From: Actinomadura viridilutea
GTDB lineage: Bacteria; Actinomycetota; Actinomycetes; Streptosporangiales; Streptosporangiaceae
Length of the DNA: 64,000 nucleotides
Assembly: GCA_003001795.1 (NCBI GenBank)
Contig: PVNI01000008.1
Location: forward strand, 1-64,000
Reading direction: 5' to 3'
The position numbers were made by a program, and so were the translations under genes. The notes below the pieces were generated by a model. It made no database searches and was not told the origin of the DNA. It worked only from the letters and a program-made list of their open reading frames with translations. Positions 9,300 through 17,126 of this stretch are shown here, piece by piece; the stretch's first letter is position 1, and the number at the start of each line of letters is the position of its first letter.

Positions 9300-9376
9300 C
9301 GGGGTGAGTGGTACCGGGGGTCGCGTGTCCGCCGCATGGCCCATGTGACGGAACCCCGCCGCGCGACCCCTGGCTC

Positions 9377-9421
9377 GGACCCCGCGACGCCGCCGCGGCG
9401 GCGTCGCGGGGTCCTTGTTTT
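9377..9421 (+). terminator. Strong intrinsic terminator of the subtilisin gene
   Basis: Bases 9377-9414 form one uninterrupted 38-base palindrome (19-bp half beginning GGACCCCGCGACG), followed directly by TTGTTTT. It is the clearest rho-independent terminator in the window. Confidence 0.9.
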
Positions 9422-9546
9422 GTGGAGACTTGCCGGTTGGAAAATTCCGGACCGCCGCCTTACATTTACCCCGGCGGTTTTCACACTGCCGTTGTCAAGG
9501 CCGATGGCAGGGGGCGCGGCCGTGCGCTTTCTACCGGAGGCCGATG

Positions 9547-10464
9547 ATGACGGTGCAGAGCGTCACGACGGACGACGAGCTCGTCCAGGTGCTGCGGTAC
9601 GGCCCGTTCAACGTGGCCCTGCACGCCGCGATCCAGGCCCGCGGCCTCAGTCTGGAGGCCGTGCGGCGGCGGCTCGAGGAGCAGGGCATCGCCGTCAGCC
9701 TGTCCACCCTCAGCTACTGGCAGCGGGGGCGCACCCGGCCCGAACGCGCCGACTCCCTGCGCGCGGTGCGGGCGCTGGAGGTCATCCTCGGCCTGCCCCG
9801 CCACTCGCTGCTCACCCTGCTCCGGCCGGCCGCCGAGCGGTCCGCCGGCCCCTGGCTGCCGGTGGAGGCGCTGTGCCCCGAGCCCGGGGTGCGCGACCTG
9901 GTGGACGAGATCGGCGAACGCGGCCAACGCCAGCTCACCGGGCTCAGCCTGCACGACCAGTACATCCTGGGGCCCGACCGGGAGCTGCGCGAGGTGCGCA
10001 CCCGCGCGGTGTTCCAGGCCCGGCAGCGCGGCGTGGACCGCTGGATCGCCGTCTACCACCACCCCCACGGGCTCCTGCCGACCTCGCGCACCGCGCACGG
10101 CTGCCGCTTCGGCCGCGTGCGCATGGACGGCGCCAGCGGCCTGATCGCCGCCGAGCTGCTGTTCGACCGGGCCCTCGGCCGCGGCGAGACCTACCTGCTG
10201 GAATACGGGTTCGACTTCGAGGCCGGCGGCCCGCCGGTCACCGAGGAGGGCCGCGGCTTCCGCACCCCTCAGCACGAGTACCTCATCGAGGTGCGCTTCC
10301 ATCCGTCCGCCCTGCCCGCCCGCTGCTACCGCACCTTCCGCCCCGACGCCCACACGGCCCTGAAGGACACCGCCGACCTGCGCCTGTCGGCCTACCACAG
10401 CGTCCACTTCATCGAGTTCGGCATGGCCGCGGGCTACCACGGCATCCGCTGGGAGTGGTCGTGA
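9547..10464 (+). CDS. HTH (XRE-like) protein with C-terminal FPARCY domain, copy 2
   Basis: 305 residues and paralogous to 7005-7934: the HTH segment reads LSLEAVRRRLEEQGIAVSLS then LSYWQRGRTRP, and the C-terminal domain has YLIEVRFHPSALPARCYRTF and ends IRWEWS. I chose ATG 9547, 6 bases after GGAGG; the ATG at 9544 is equally in frame. The AT-rich stretch at 9415-9490 upstream probably holds the promoter. The middle domain carries YHHPHG and RFGRVRMDGASGLIAAELLFDRAL, similar to copy 1 (RAEAGLMAFELVLDRVL). Function of the C-terminal domain is unknown. Confidence 0.8.
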   Translation: MTVQSVTTDDELVQVLRYGPFNVALHAAIQARGLSLEAVRRRLEEQGIAVSLSTLSYWQRGRTRPERADSLRAVRALEVILGLPRHSLLTLLRPAAERSAGPWLPVEALCPEPGVRDLVDEIGERGQRQLTGLSLHDQYILGPDRELREVRTRAVFQARQRGVDRWIAVYHHPHGLLPTSRTAHGCRFGRVRMDGASGLIAAELLFDRALGRGETYLLEYGFDFEAGGPPVTEEGRGFRTPQHEYLIEVRFHPSALPARCYRTFRPDAHTALKDTADLRLSAYHSVHFIEFGMAAGYHGIRWEWS

Positions 10465-10470
10465 ACCGAA

Positions 10471-10501
10471 CGTCCCGCCGGCAGCGCGCACCGGCGGGAC
10501 G
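10471..10501. terminator. Bidirectional hairpin between convergent genes
   Basis: Eleven-base arms CGTCCCGCCGG (10471-10481) and CCGGCGGGACG (10491-10501) with a 9-base loop lie between the plus-strand HTH gene and the minus-strand DUF3037 gene, which ends at 10517. Confidence 0.6.
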
Positions 10502-10516
10502 CGGGCGGACGGCCGG

Positions 10517-10894
10517 TCACTTGACCAGCAGGTTCAGCAGACGCTCCAGTTCGGCGGCCGGGTCGTCGGTCAGGCCCGCGTGGACGGGACCGGGCTGGAC
10601 GACGGTGCTGCGCGGGGCGGTGAGCCAGCGGAACCGCCCGCCCGGAGGCTCCTGGGCCGCCTGGCCTGCGGGTTCGCCGCCGCGGCACAGCACGTCCACG
10701 GCGTGCAGGGCCTTGCGGACGCCGTCCAGGTCCAGGCGCGGGTCGAGGGCGAGCAGCCGCCGCTCGTCGACGTGCGTGCGGCAGCCCAGGTAGTCCTTCG
10801 CCTGGCAGTAGACGACGACGCCCACGTTCATCGACTCCCCGCGCTCCACCCGAGGGACGACGCGCAGCGCGGCGTACTCGAAGACGGCGCCCAT
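10517..10894 (-). CDS. DUF3037 domain protein
   Basis: 125 residues matching the DUF3037 pattern: FEYAALRVVPRVERGESMNVGVVVYC at the N terminus, then LGCRTHVDERRLLALDP. The family function is unknown. Its ATG overlaps the stop of the HipA-like kinase (ATGA), so the two are translationally coupled; this pairing recurs in actinobacteria (recalled, not checked). By analogy with other HipA partners it could be a modulator or substrate of the kinase, but nothing in the sequence proves that. Confidence 0.85.
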   Translation of the reverse strand: MGAVFEYAALRVVPRVERGESMNVGVVVYCQAKDYLGCRTHVDERRLLALDPRLDLDGVRKALHAVDVLCRGGEPAGQAAQEPPGGRFRWLTAPRSTVVQPGPVHAGLTDDPAAELERLLNLLVK

Positions 10895-11733
10895 CACGCA
10901 CCGCCCCCGTACGGGCCGCCCAGCCAGCTCGGGCGCTTCTCGCCGCGGCGCGTCGCGGTGTCCGGCTCGTGGTGCGCGACGTCCAGGTCCGGCAGCCAGT
11001 CGCGGGGGCGGGCGGCGCGGTCCAGCAGCAGCTCCAGGTAGGCGTCGCGCGCGGCGTCCGGGCCGTCGAAGTGGGGGTCGCCGTCCAGCCAGGGGTCGGG
11101 CACCAGGCCGAGGACCTCCCGCAGCAGCCCCTCGGTGATCCGCGGTCCGAGCTCGGCCTCGGCCTCGGCCAGCGCGGTCGCGTGCCGGGTGAGGACGTGG
11201 TCGGCGACGTCGTACGGGCCGGAGAACACCCGGGAGGCGTTGGCCCAGGCGTGGTGGAAGTACAGGCTGGCGCCGTGGTCGATCAGCCACACGTCGCCGT
11301 GCCAGACCAGCATGTTGGGGTTGCGCCAGCTGCGGTCGACGTTGCCGATGAACGCGTCGAACCACAGCACGCGGGAGGCGAACGCCGGGTCCGGCGTCCA
11401 GCCGAGCGGGTCGAAGCCGAGCGAGCCGGGCAGGAAGTCCACGCCGAGGTTCCAGCCGGCGCTGGCCTTGAGGAGGTCCTGCACGTCGGGGTCGGGCTCG
11501 TGCCGTCCGATCACCGGATCCAGGTCGATGACCACCTGGTCGGGGACGCGCAGGCCGAGGCGGCGGCCGAGCTCCCCGGCGATCACCTCGGCGATCAGGG
11601 CCTTGCGGCCCTGCCCGGCGCCGGTGAACTTCATGACGTAGGTGCCGAGGTCGTCGGCCTCGACGAGGCCCGGCAGCGATCCGCCCTCGCGCAGGGGCGT
11701 CACGTATCGGATGGCGGTCACGAGCGGCAGCAC
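10894..11733 (-). CDS. HipA-family protein kinase-like protein
   Basis: 279 residues, shorter than classical HipA (about 440) and lacking its N-terminal subdomain. Kinase-like features are VMKFTGAGQG with an ATP-contacting Lys, Glu in AEVIAGELG, the catalytic loop DAFIGNVDRSWRNPNML and the metal-binding WLIDHGASLYFH (DHG in place of DFG). HipA proteins phosphorylate cytosolic targets in toxin-antitoxin systems, but this stand-alone subfamily has no HipB-like HTH partner here; the partner is DUF3037. It is divergent from the cyclase gene at 11795. Confidence 0.8.
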   Translation of the reverse strand: MLPLVTAIRYVTPLREGGSLPGLVEADDLGTYVMKFTGAGQGRKALIAEVIAGELGRRLGLRVPDQVVIDLDPVIGRHEPDPDVQDLLKASAGWNLGVDFLPGSLGFDPLGWTPDPAFASRVLWFDAFIGNVDRSWRNPNMLVWHGDVWLIDHGASLYFHHAWANASRVFSGPYDVADHVLTRHATALAEAEAELGPRITEGLLREVLGLVPDPWLDGDPHFDGPDAARDAYLELLLDRAARPRDWLPDLDVAHHEPDTATRRGEKRPSWLGGPYGGGA

Positions 11734-11794
11734 GCAAGCACGCTATCCGGTCCGGGCGCCGTTCCGGGAAACCGGCGCCTGCGAGGATGGGGGC

Positions 11795-12502
11795 ATGGCA
11801 TCCGCGAACACGGGCGAAACCGGCCGACGCAAGGCGTGGTCCGCGCCCGAGCTGGTGGACCTGTCCGTTCCCGTCGTCACGGGCATGCCGGTGTACCCGG
11901 GAGATCCGGAGGTGGAGATCAGCGCGGCGCTGACGGCGGCGCGCGACGGGGTGAACGTGCAGCGGGTGCACATGGGGTCGCAGTCCGGCACGCACGTGGA
12001 CGCGCCCTACCACGTCGACGACGCGCTGCCCCGGCTGGAGGAGGTGCCGCTCGACCGGTTCACCGGCCCGGCGGTGGTCATGGACGCGCGCGGCCTGCCG
12101 CCCCGCACCGCGATCGGTCCCGAGGCGCTGCCGGACGGCCTGGCGCCGGGCGTGGTGCTGCTGATCGCGACCGGGTGGTCCGCGCGGTGGGGGAGCGGGG
12201 ACTACCTGGCGCATCCCTACCCGTCGGCGGAGACGGCCGAGGCGATCGTCGCGGCCGGGGTCCGCACGGTCGGCATCGACGCGCTCAGCGTCGACCGCAC
12301 CCCGCCGCCCGGCGACGAGGCGTTCTCGCTGGACGCGCACCGCGTGCTGTGCGGCGCGGGCGCGGTGATCGTGGAGAACCTCACCGGGCTGGACCGCCTG
12401 CTGGAGGCGCAGGCGGCGGGGCGGCCGGTCGAGGTGTCGATGTTCCCGATCCGCCTGGCGGGGGACGGGGCGCCCGTGCGCGCCGTCGCCCGCCTGGGCT
12501 GA
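11795..12502 (+). CDS. Cyclase / kynurenine-formamidase-like metal hydrolase
   Basis: 235 residues of the cyclase family (PF04199), which includes kynurenine formamidase and isatin hydrolase. The metal-binding motif SQSGTHVDAPYH is intact (residues about 66-77), and the VDLSVPVVTGMPVYPGD opening and GIDALSVDRTP are typical. It would hydrolyse an amide or lactone of a small substrate. ATG 11795 follows GAGGATGGG. Its stop (12502) abuts the stop of the minus-strand LLM gene with no gap. Confidence 0.85.
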   Translation: MASANTGETGRRKAWSAPELVDLSVPVVTGMPVYPGDPEVEISAALTAARDGVNVQRVHMGSQSGTHVDAPYHVDDALPRLEEVPLDRFTGPAVVMDARGLPPRTAIGPEALPDGLAPGVVLLIATGWSARWGSGDYLAHPYPSAETAEAIVAAGVRTVGIDALSVDRTPPPGDEAFSLDAHRVLCGAGAVIVENLTGLDRLLEAQAAGRPVEVSMFPIRLAGDGAPVRAVARLG

Positions 12503-13384
12503 TCACATCTCCGCGATGACCTCCTCGGCGAAGCGTTCCATGGCGGCGACTTTGAGGGCGAGGCCGTCGCCGTGGCGGGCCTTCTCGTCCGGGGTGGCCA
12601 GCCACCAGGGCGCCGTCATGACGCCGGCGACGCCCTGGTCGGCCCACTTGCGGTAGAGGTCGGCGCCGGGCGGGGCGGCGATCGGCGCGATCACCTTGAG
12701 GTCGTCCAGCGTGCGGCCGTGCTCGGCCAGGTGGGCGGTGAGGCGGGCGAGCAGGTCGGCGAGCCGGTCCTCGGTGTAGAAGCGGTTGCCGATCCAGCCG
12801 TCGCCGATACGGGCGGCGCGACGCAGGGCCGCGTCGCTGTCGCCGCCGACGTACACCGGGACGGGCTCGTCCGGTACGGGCGCGATGCTCAGCGGTCCGA
12901 AGTCGTAGAAGGCGCCGTGGTGCTCGACCGTGCCGCCCCGCCACAGCGTCCGCAGGACGGGGATCATCTCGTCCAGGCGCCTGCCGCGCGTGTGGAAGTC
13001 CTGCCCGGTCTGCTGGAACTCGTCCTTGCACCAGCCCACGCCGACGCCGAGGATCGTCCGGCCGCCCGACAGGACGGCGGCGGTGGAGACCGCCTTGGCG
13101 ACGGTGAACAGGTCGCGGGCTGGGGCGACGTAGACGTTGGTGGCGAACCGCACCCGTTCGGTGACCGCCGCCATCGCGCCGATCGCCACCCACACGTCCG
13201 GCCAGTGCGTGTCCGGTTCGTACGGAGGCGCGCCGTCGTCGGTGTAGGGGTAGGCGGACTGGTAGTCGGCGTAGAAGAGGTGGTCCGACACCGCCACGGT
13301 GTCGTAGCCCAGGCGGTCGGCGGCCCGGGCGAGGCCGAGGTACTCGTGGGTGCCGACGAACGCGGCCCCGAGCCAGAACTCCAT
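12503..13384 (-). CDS. LLM class F420-dependent oxidoreductase (TIGR03619-like), no. 1
   Basis: 293-residue luciferase-like TIM-barrel protein. The pattern is that of F420-dependent enzymes: FVGTHEYLGLARAADRLGYD, VSDHLFYAD, AAVTERVRFATNVYVAPARDLFTVAKAVST, GGRTILGVGVGWCKDEF and PVYVGGDSDAALRRAARIGDGWIGN. Substrate unknown. It lies 25 bases after the LLM gene at 13410-14660 and is probably the third gene of the hydrolase-LLM-LLM operon read from 15496. Confidence 0.85.
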   Translation of the reverse strand: MEFWLGAAFVGTHEYLGLARAADRLGYDTVAVSDHLFYADYQSAYPYTDDGAPPYEPDTHWPDVWVAIGAMAAVTERVRFATNVYVAPARDLFTVAKAVSTAAVLSGGRTILGVGVGWCKDEFQQTGQDFHTRGRRLDEMIPVLRTLWRGGTVEHHGAFYDFGPLSIAPVPDEPVPVYVGGDSDAALRRAARIGDGWIGNRFYTEDRLADLLARLTAHLAEHGRTLDDLKVIAPIAAPPGADLYRKWADQGVAGVMTAPWWLATPDEKARHGDGLALKVAAMERFAEEVIAEM

Positions 13385-13409
13385 GCGCGTCTCCTCCTCC
13401 GGCGGCCGG

Positions 13410-14660
13410 TCAGTCCTGGAACTCGGGGATGACCTTGGTGGCGAACATCTCCAGGTTGCGCTTGACGACGTCGAGCGGCAGGACGCCCTGCTGGCCCTGC
13501 ATGAACAGGCCGAACCACTCCAGGTCGGGCATGCGGTCGAGCATGCGCTGGATGCCGCGCTTGACGTCGTCCGGGCCGCCGAGCAGGGCCAGCTCCACCT
13601 CGCTCATGCGGGCGAAGTCGCCCTTCTCCGGCGTGATGGGCTGGTGCCGGTCGTCCTCCTGCTTGCGCAGCACCTCCAGGTATCCGAAGGGGCCGAAGAA
13701 CGCGGCGAAGTCCTTCTGCATCCCCTTGCCGTAGATCTCGAGGGCCTCCTCCCTGCTGCCGGCCATGCCGACGACCTTGAGGATGCCGGTGTGCTCGCCG
13801 AGCTTGTAGTTCCGCCCGGCCTTGGCGCACTCCTCCTGGTAGAGGCGGGCCTTCTTGGCGTGCTCGTCGGGGTTGGGGGTGAACATCCACGGCAGGATGT
13901 CCTCCTGCGCGCAGCGGATGATCGACCGGTCGGAGATGGTGAACGGCTGCCACAGCTCCGGGTGCGGGTTCTGGTAGGGGCGCGGGCACACCGACACCGC
14001 GCGGATCACGCCGTCCTCGTCGATCTCTCCGGGGGCGCCGAACGCGCGGGTCCACTCGGCGGCGGGCCAGCCCTCGATCCCGCTGTACGGCGACGGGACC
14101 TCGTAGTCGAGGACGTCGCTCTTGTAGCGCAGCGTGTCCTGCGTCCACGCCATCTTCATGATCTTCAGGATCTCGCCGAAGACGTCGAAGTTGCGGGTGT
14201 CGGACGCCGAGCCGTCCGAGCGGGCCGCGGCGGTGCGCCAGCGCTGGCCGAGCACGTTCATCCACCGGTTCTGGTAGCCGCGGGCCACGCCGAGGCGCAG
14301 CCGCCCCTTGGAGAAGTGGTCCAGCAGGGCGACGTCCTCTGCCGCTCGGATCGGGTCCCAGGCGGGCAGCACGAGCCCGAGCGGCGCCAGCAGGATGCGC
14401 TCGGTGCGCGCGGCCAGGTCGGTGAGGACCATCAGCGGGTTGACCGAGAACTCGAAGCCCTCGGAGTGGAAGTGGTGCTCGGTGATCATCAGCGCGTCGA
14501 ACCCGATCTGGTCGGCGTGCACGGCGATCTCGCGCACCTCGTCCAGCAGCTTCTGGTACGACGCGACGTCGCGGCCGATCGGCCGCCGGGCCTTGGCGTT
14601 CTCCTCGGCGGCGTACCCGGATCCGGGGATCTGCGGGTTCATCATGATCGCAAACTTCAC
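13410..14660 (-). CDS. LLM class flavin-dependent oxidoreductase (long, monooxygenase-like)
   Basis: 416 residues, longer than the F420-type paralogs. The N terminus VKFAIMMNPQIPGSG and ITEHHFHSEGFEFSVNPLMVLTDLAARTERI resemble bacterial luciferase / alkanal or limonene monooxygenase-type flavoenzymes; SKGRLRLGVARGYQNRWMN is the phosphate-binding region. The GTG start overlaps the stop of the alpha/beta hydrolase (GTGA), showing tight coupling. A role in oxidative cleavage of a hydrocarbon-like substrate is inference from family and operon. Confidence 0.8.
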   Translation of the reverse strand: MKFAIMMNPQIPGSGYAAEENAKARRPIGRDVASYQKLLDEVREIAVHADQIGFDALMITEHHFHSEGFEFSVNPLMVLTDLAARTERILLAPLGLVLPAWDPIRAAEDVALLDHFSKGRLRLGVARGYQNRWMNVLGQRWRTAAARSDGSASDTRNFDVFGEILKIMKMAWTQDTLRYKSDVLDYEVPSPYSGIEGWPAAEWTRAFGAPGEIDEDGVIRAVSVCPRPYQNPHPELWQPFTISDRSIIRCAQEDILPWMFTPNPDEHAKKARLYQEECAKAGRNYKLGEHTGILKVVGMAGSREEALEIYGKGMQKDFAAFFGPFGYLEVLRKQEDDRHQPITPEKGDFARMSEVELALLGGPDDVKRGIQRMLDRMPDLEWFGLFMQGQQGVLPLDVVKRNLEMFATKVIPEFQD

Positions 14661-15496
14661 GCGGGCATCTCCTTGTCGAGCGGGTCGGGCCTTTCCAGGC
14701 CGGCGAGCCAGCCGGTGACGACGAGCAGGAACTCCTCCGGCCGCTCGGCGTGCAGCCGGTGCCCGCCGCCCGGCCAGACCAGGGCGCGGGAGGCGGGATG
14801 CTTGAACAGGCCGCGTTCCCATTCCGCCGACCCCGCCTGCGCGTGCGACCAGCACGACAGCACCGGGCAGGCGCGGCGGGCCAGGTAGGCGTCGGCGGCG
14901 GGCCGCGCGCCGAACTGGTCGTCGCCGGAGTACATCCCGGCGAACGCCTCGACCAGGGCGCGCGGCGACGTGGCGAGGATCTTGCGGCGGTGGTGCTCCC
15001 GCAGCCAGGGCGGGGAGGCGGCGGTGTAGCACCAGGCGTCGTTGGCCAGCGCGGTGCCGTAGGGGTCGGCGCGCAGCCTCTCGACGATCGCGGGGAAGCC
15101 GGCGGCGATCTCGGGCGGCTGCCCGTACCCGGGGTCCACGCACACCAGGGCGCGCACCCGGTCGGGCTGCTCCACGGCCAGCGCGCTGACCACCAGGGCG
15201 CCCATGGAGTGTCCGACCGCGGTGACGCGCGGCACGTCCAGGCGGTCCAGCAGCCGCACCAGGTCGGCGGCCATGTCGCGCGGCCGGTATCCGGATTCGG
15301 GGGCCGAGGAGTGGCCGTGGCCGCGCAGGTCGGGGGCGATGACGCGGTGCTCGGCGGTGAGGCGCGGCAGGTGCGGCACCCAGTCGTGGGAGTCGGCGCC
15401 GTAGCCGTGCACCAGCAGCAGGGGCGCGCGGTCGCCGCCGGACGGTCCGTCGTCGGTGTAGAACAGGCGGACCTCGCCGAGCTCCGCGAAAGGCAT
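14657..15496 (-). CDS. Alpha/beta fold hydrolase
   Basis: 279 residues. The fold is clear from LLLVHGYGADSHDW (oxyanion), DLRGHGHS, GHSMGALV with the nucleophile Ser, and GGGHRLHAERPEEF with the catalytic His. ATG 15496 follows CGGAGGGG by four bases; an upstream in-frame ATG at 15559 adds 21 non-conserved residues and lies inside the operator region. It is first of the operon with the LLM genes at 13410 and 12503. Probable ester, lactone or C-C bond hydrolase; substrate unknown. Confidence 0.85.
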   Translation of the reverse strand: MPFAELGEVRLFYTDDGPSGGDRAPLLLVHGYGADSHDWVPHLPRLTAEHRVIAPDLRGHGHSSAPESGYRPRDMAADLVRLLDRLDVPRVTAVGHSMGALVVSALAVEQPDRVRALVCVDPGYGQPPEIAAGFPAIVERLRADPYGTALANDAWCYTAASPPWLREHHRRKILATSPRALVEAFAGMYSGDDQFGARPAADAYLARRACPVLSCWSHAQAGSAEWERGLFKHPASRALVWPGGGHRLHAERPEEFLLVVTGWLAGLERPDPLDKEMPA

Positions 15497-15548
15497 GGCC
15501 CCTCCGATCGATTCCGTCCGGAACGGCGGTGTCCGCCGGTGTTCCCCG

Positions 15549-15566
15549 AACAAGCGCACGCTACAA
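15549..15566 (-). promoter_or_regulatory. ACCAAGC-type palindromic operator (weak copy)
   Basis: AACAAGCGCACGCTACAA fits the window-wide pattern ACCAAGCnnnnGCTTGGT in its core (CAAGCnnnnGCT). Read on the minus strand it contains TGTAGCGT, a possible -10, 53-70 bases before the hydrolase start. Confidence 0.5.
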
Positions 15567-15578
15567 CAATCCGCGAGT

Positions 15579-15596
15579 CCCGAGCAATCGCTTGGT
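15579..15596 (+). promoter_or_regulatory. ACCAAGC-type palindromic operator before LLM gene
   Basis: CCCGAGCAATCGCTTGGT matches the motif with one full half (GCTTGGT) and one degenerate half. It lies 8 bases before a TAGCGT -10-like hexamer (15605-15610) and 42 bases before the ATG of the LLM gene at 15638. Confidence 0.6.
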
Positions 15597-15637
15597 CAGT
15601 GAGGTAGCGTGGTCGGGGAACGCGGGAGCGGGAGGGG

Positions 15638-16477
15638 ATGCGGATGCGGCTCGGTGTCACCATGTTCGCGACCGACCGGACGATGGCGCCGCACGACCTG
15701 GCGCGGGCGGCCGAGGAGCGCGGCTTCGCCTCCCTCTACCTGCCCGAGCACACGCACATCCCGGTGTCGCGGCGCACGCCGCCGCCGACGGGCGAGGACA
15801 GGCTGCCCGACGAGTACGCCCGCACGCCCGACCCGTTCGTCGCGCTGGCCGCGGCCGCCGCCGTCACCGAGCGGATCGCCCTGGGCACCGGCGTGTGCCT
15901 GCCCGCCCAGCGCGACCCGATCGTCACCGCCAAGGCCGTCGCCACGCTCGACCGGATCTCCGGCGGACGCGCGGTGCTCGGCGTCGGCTACGGCTGGAAC
16001 GTCGAGGAGGCCGAGGACCACGGCGTGCCCTGGCGCCGCCGCCGCGCCGTCGTGCGCGAGCACGTGCTGGCCATGCGGGAGCTGTGGACGCGGGACGAAG
16101 CGTCGTTCAAGGGCGAGTTCGTGGCGTTCGAGCCGTGCTGGTCATGGCCCAAACCGGTCGGGCGCGTGCCGGTGCTGCTGGGCGGGGCGCCCGGCCCCAC
16201 GCTGTTCGCGCACGTCGCCGAGTACGGCGACGGCTGGATGCCGATCGGCGGCGCGGGCGTGCGCGAGGCGCTGCCCACCCTGCGCGCGGCGTGCGAGGCC
16301 GCCGGGCGCGCGATGGCGCGGGTCGTCCCGTTCGGCACGCTGCCGAACGCCCGCAAGCTCGACTACTACGCCTCGCTCGGGATCGACGAGGTGGTGCTGC
16401 GCGTCCCCGCCGGCGGCCGCGACGACGTCCTGCCCGTCCTCGACGAGTACACCGTGTACCTGGACCGCTGGAGCTAG
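15638..16477 (+). CDS. LLM class F420-dependent oxidoreductase, no. 2
   Basis: 279 residues, TIGR03619-like: MRLGVTMFATDRTMAPHDLARAAEERGF, LYLPEHTHIPVSR, AAVTERIALGTGVCLPAQRDPI, GGRAVLGVGYGWNVEEAEDHG. It probably uses F420H2 as hydride donor or acceptor on an unknown substrate. ATG 15638 follows GGGAGGGG. It is divergent from the hydrolase-LLM operon and shares its operator region. Its TAG stop overlaps the convergent DUF4870 stop in CTAG. Confidence 0.85.
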   Translation: MRMRLGVTMFATDRTMAPHDLARAAEERGFASLYLPEHTHIPVSRRTPPPTGEDRLPDEYARTPDPFVALAAAAAVTERIALGTGVCLPAQRDPIVTAKAVATLDRISGGRAVLGVGYGWNVEEAEDHGVPWRRRRAVVREHVLAMRELWTRDEASFKGEFVAFEPCWSWPKPVGRVPVLLGGAPGPTLFAHVAEYGDGWMPIGGAGVREALPTLRAACEAAGRAMARVVPFGTLPNARKLDYYASLGIDEVVLRVPAGGRDDVLPVLDEYTVYLDRWS

Positions 16478-17028
16478 CGGACGATCCGGAAGCACAGCCA
16501 CGTCGGGAAGCGGTTGACCACTCCCTTGCTGGCCCGGACGGCGCCCAGGATCAGCAGCACCAACTGCGCGACCGCGTGGAACAGCAGCACCGGCACGAAG
16601 GCGATGACCAGCGGCGCCGGGTGCTGGAAAGCCAGCGCCAGCCCTCCGCCCACCGCCAACGCGATGAGGATGTGCAGCAGGTAGGTGATCTCGATGTTGA
16701 GCGCCTGCGCCGCGTGGTACCGGACGAACGGCGACTCCTTCTTCTTGACCAGGTACAGGATCAGCGGCCCGGGGAAGCCCACCAGGAGTGTGAGGACGTA
16801 GCTCATCATCGCCCACGTCGTGTCGTCCGGCCTGACCGGGCCCGACTGGCTCGGGTACTGGGGCACGCCGGGCGGCCCGTATCCGAACCGCGGGTCGTAG
16901 CCCGCGCCGTACGGGTCGCCGTACCCCGGGGCCGGACCGTACCCGGGAGGAGGCGTGTATCCGGGAGGCGGGGGTGCTCCGGGCGGCTGACCGTAGGGGA
17001 CGGGGTGGGGCGGCGGCTGGTCGGTCAC
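16474..17028 (-). CDS. DUF4870 membrane protein with Pro/Gly/Tyr-rich N terminus
   Basis: 184 residues. The first about 75 residues are a low-complexity cytoplasmic region (repeats of PPPGY, PGYG); three hydrophobic segments follow, starting MMSYVLTLLVGFPGPLILYLV, with KKESPFVRYHAAQALN that is characteristic of DUF4870. GTG 17028 is preceded by GAGAGGAT. Function unknown; such proteins are generally small membrane-shaping or scaffold-like proteins. It is probably monocistronic. Confidence 0.85.
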   Translation of the reverse strand: MTDQPPPHPVPYGQPPGAPPPPGYTPPPGYGPAPGYGDPYGAGYDPRFGYGPPGVPQYPSQSGPVRPDDTTWAMMSYVLTLLVGFPGPLILYLVKKKESPFVRYHAAQALNIEITYLLHILIALAVGGGLALAFQHPAPLVIAFVPVLLFHAVAQLVLLILGAVRASKGVVNRFPTWLCFRIVR

Positions 17029-17126
17029 GTCGATCCTCTCGCTCCGATTCGGAGATTTGGGAGGAATGTATCCGAGCCCGCCCACGATTCGGCCTGATCG
17101 CGTGCCGTCTGTCCGCCACCGGACGG

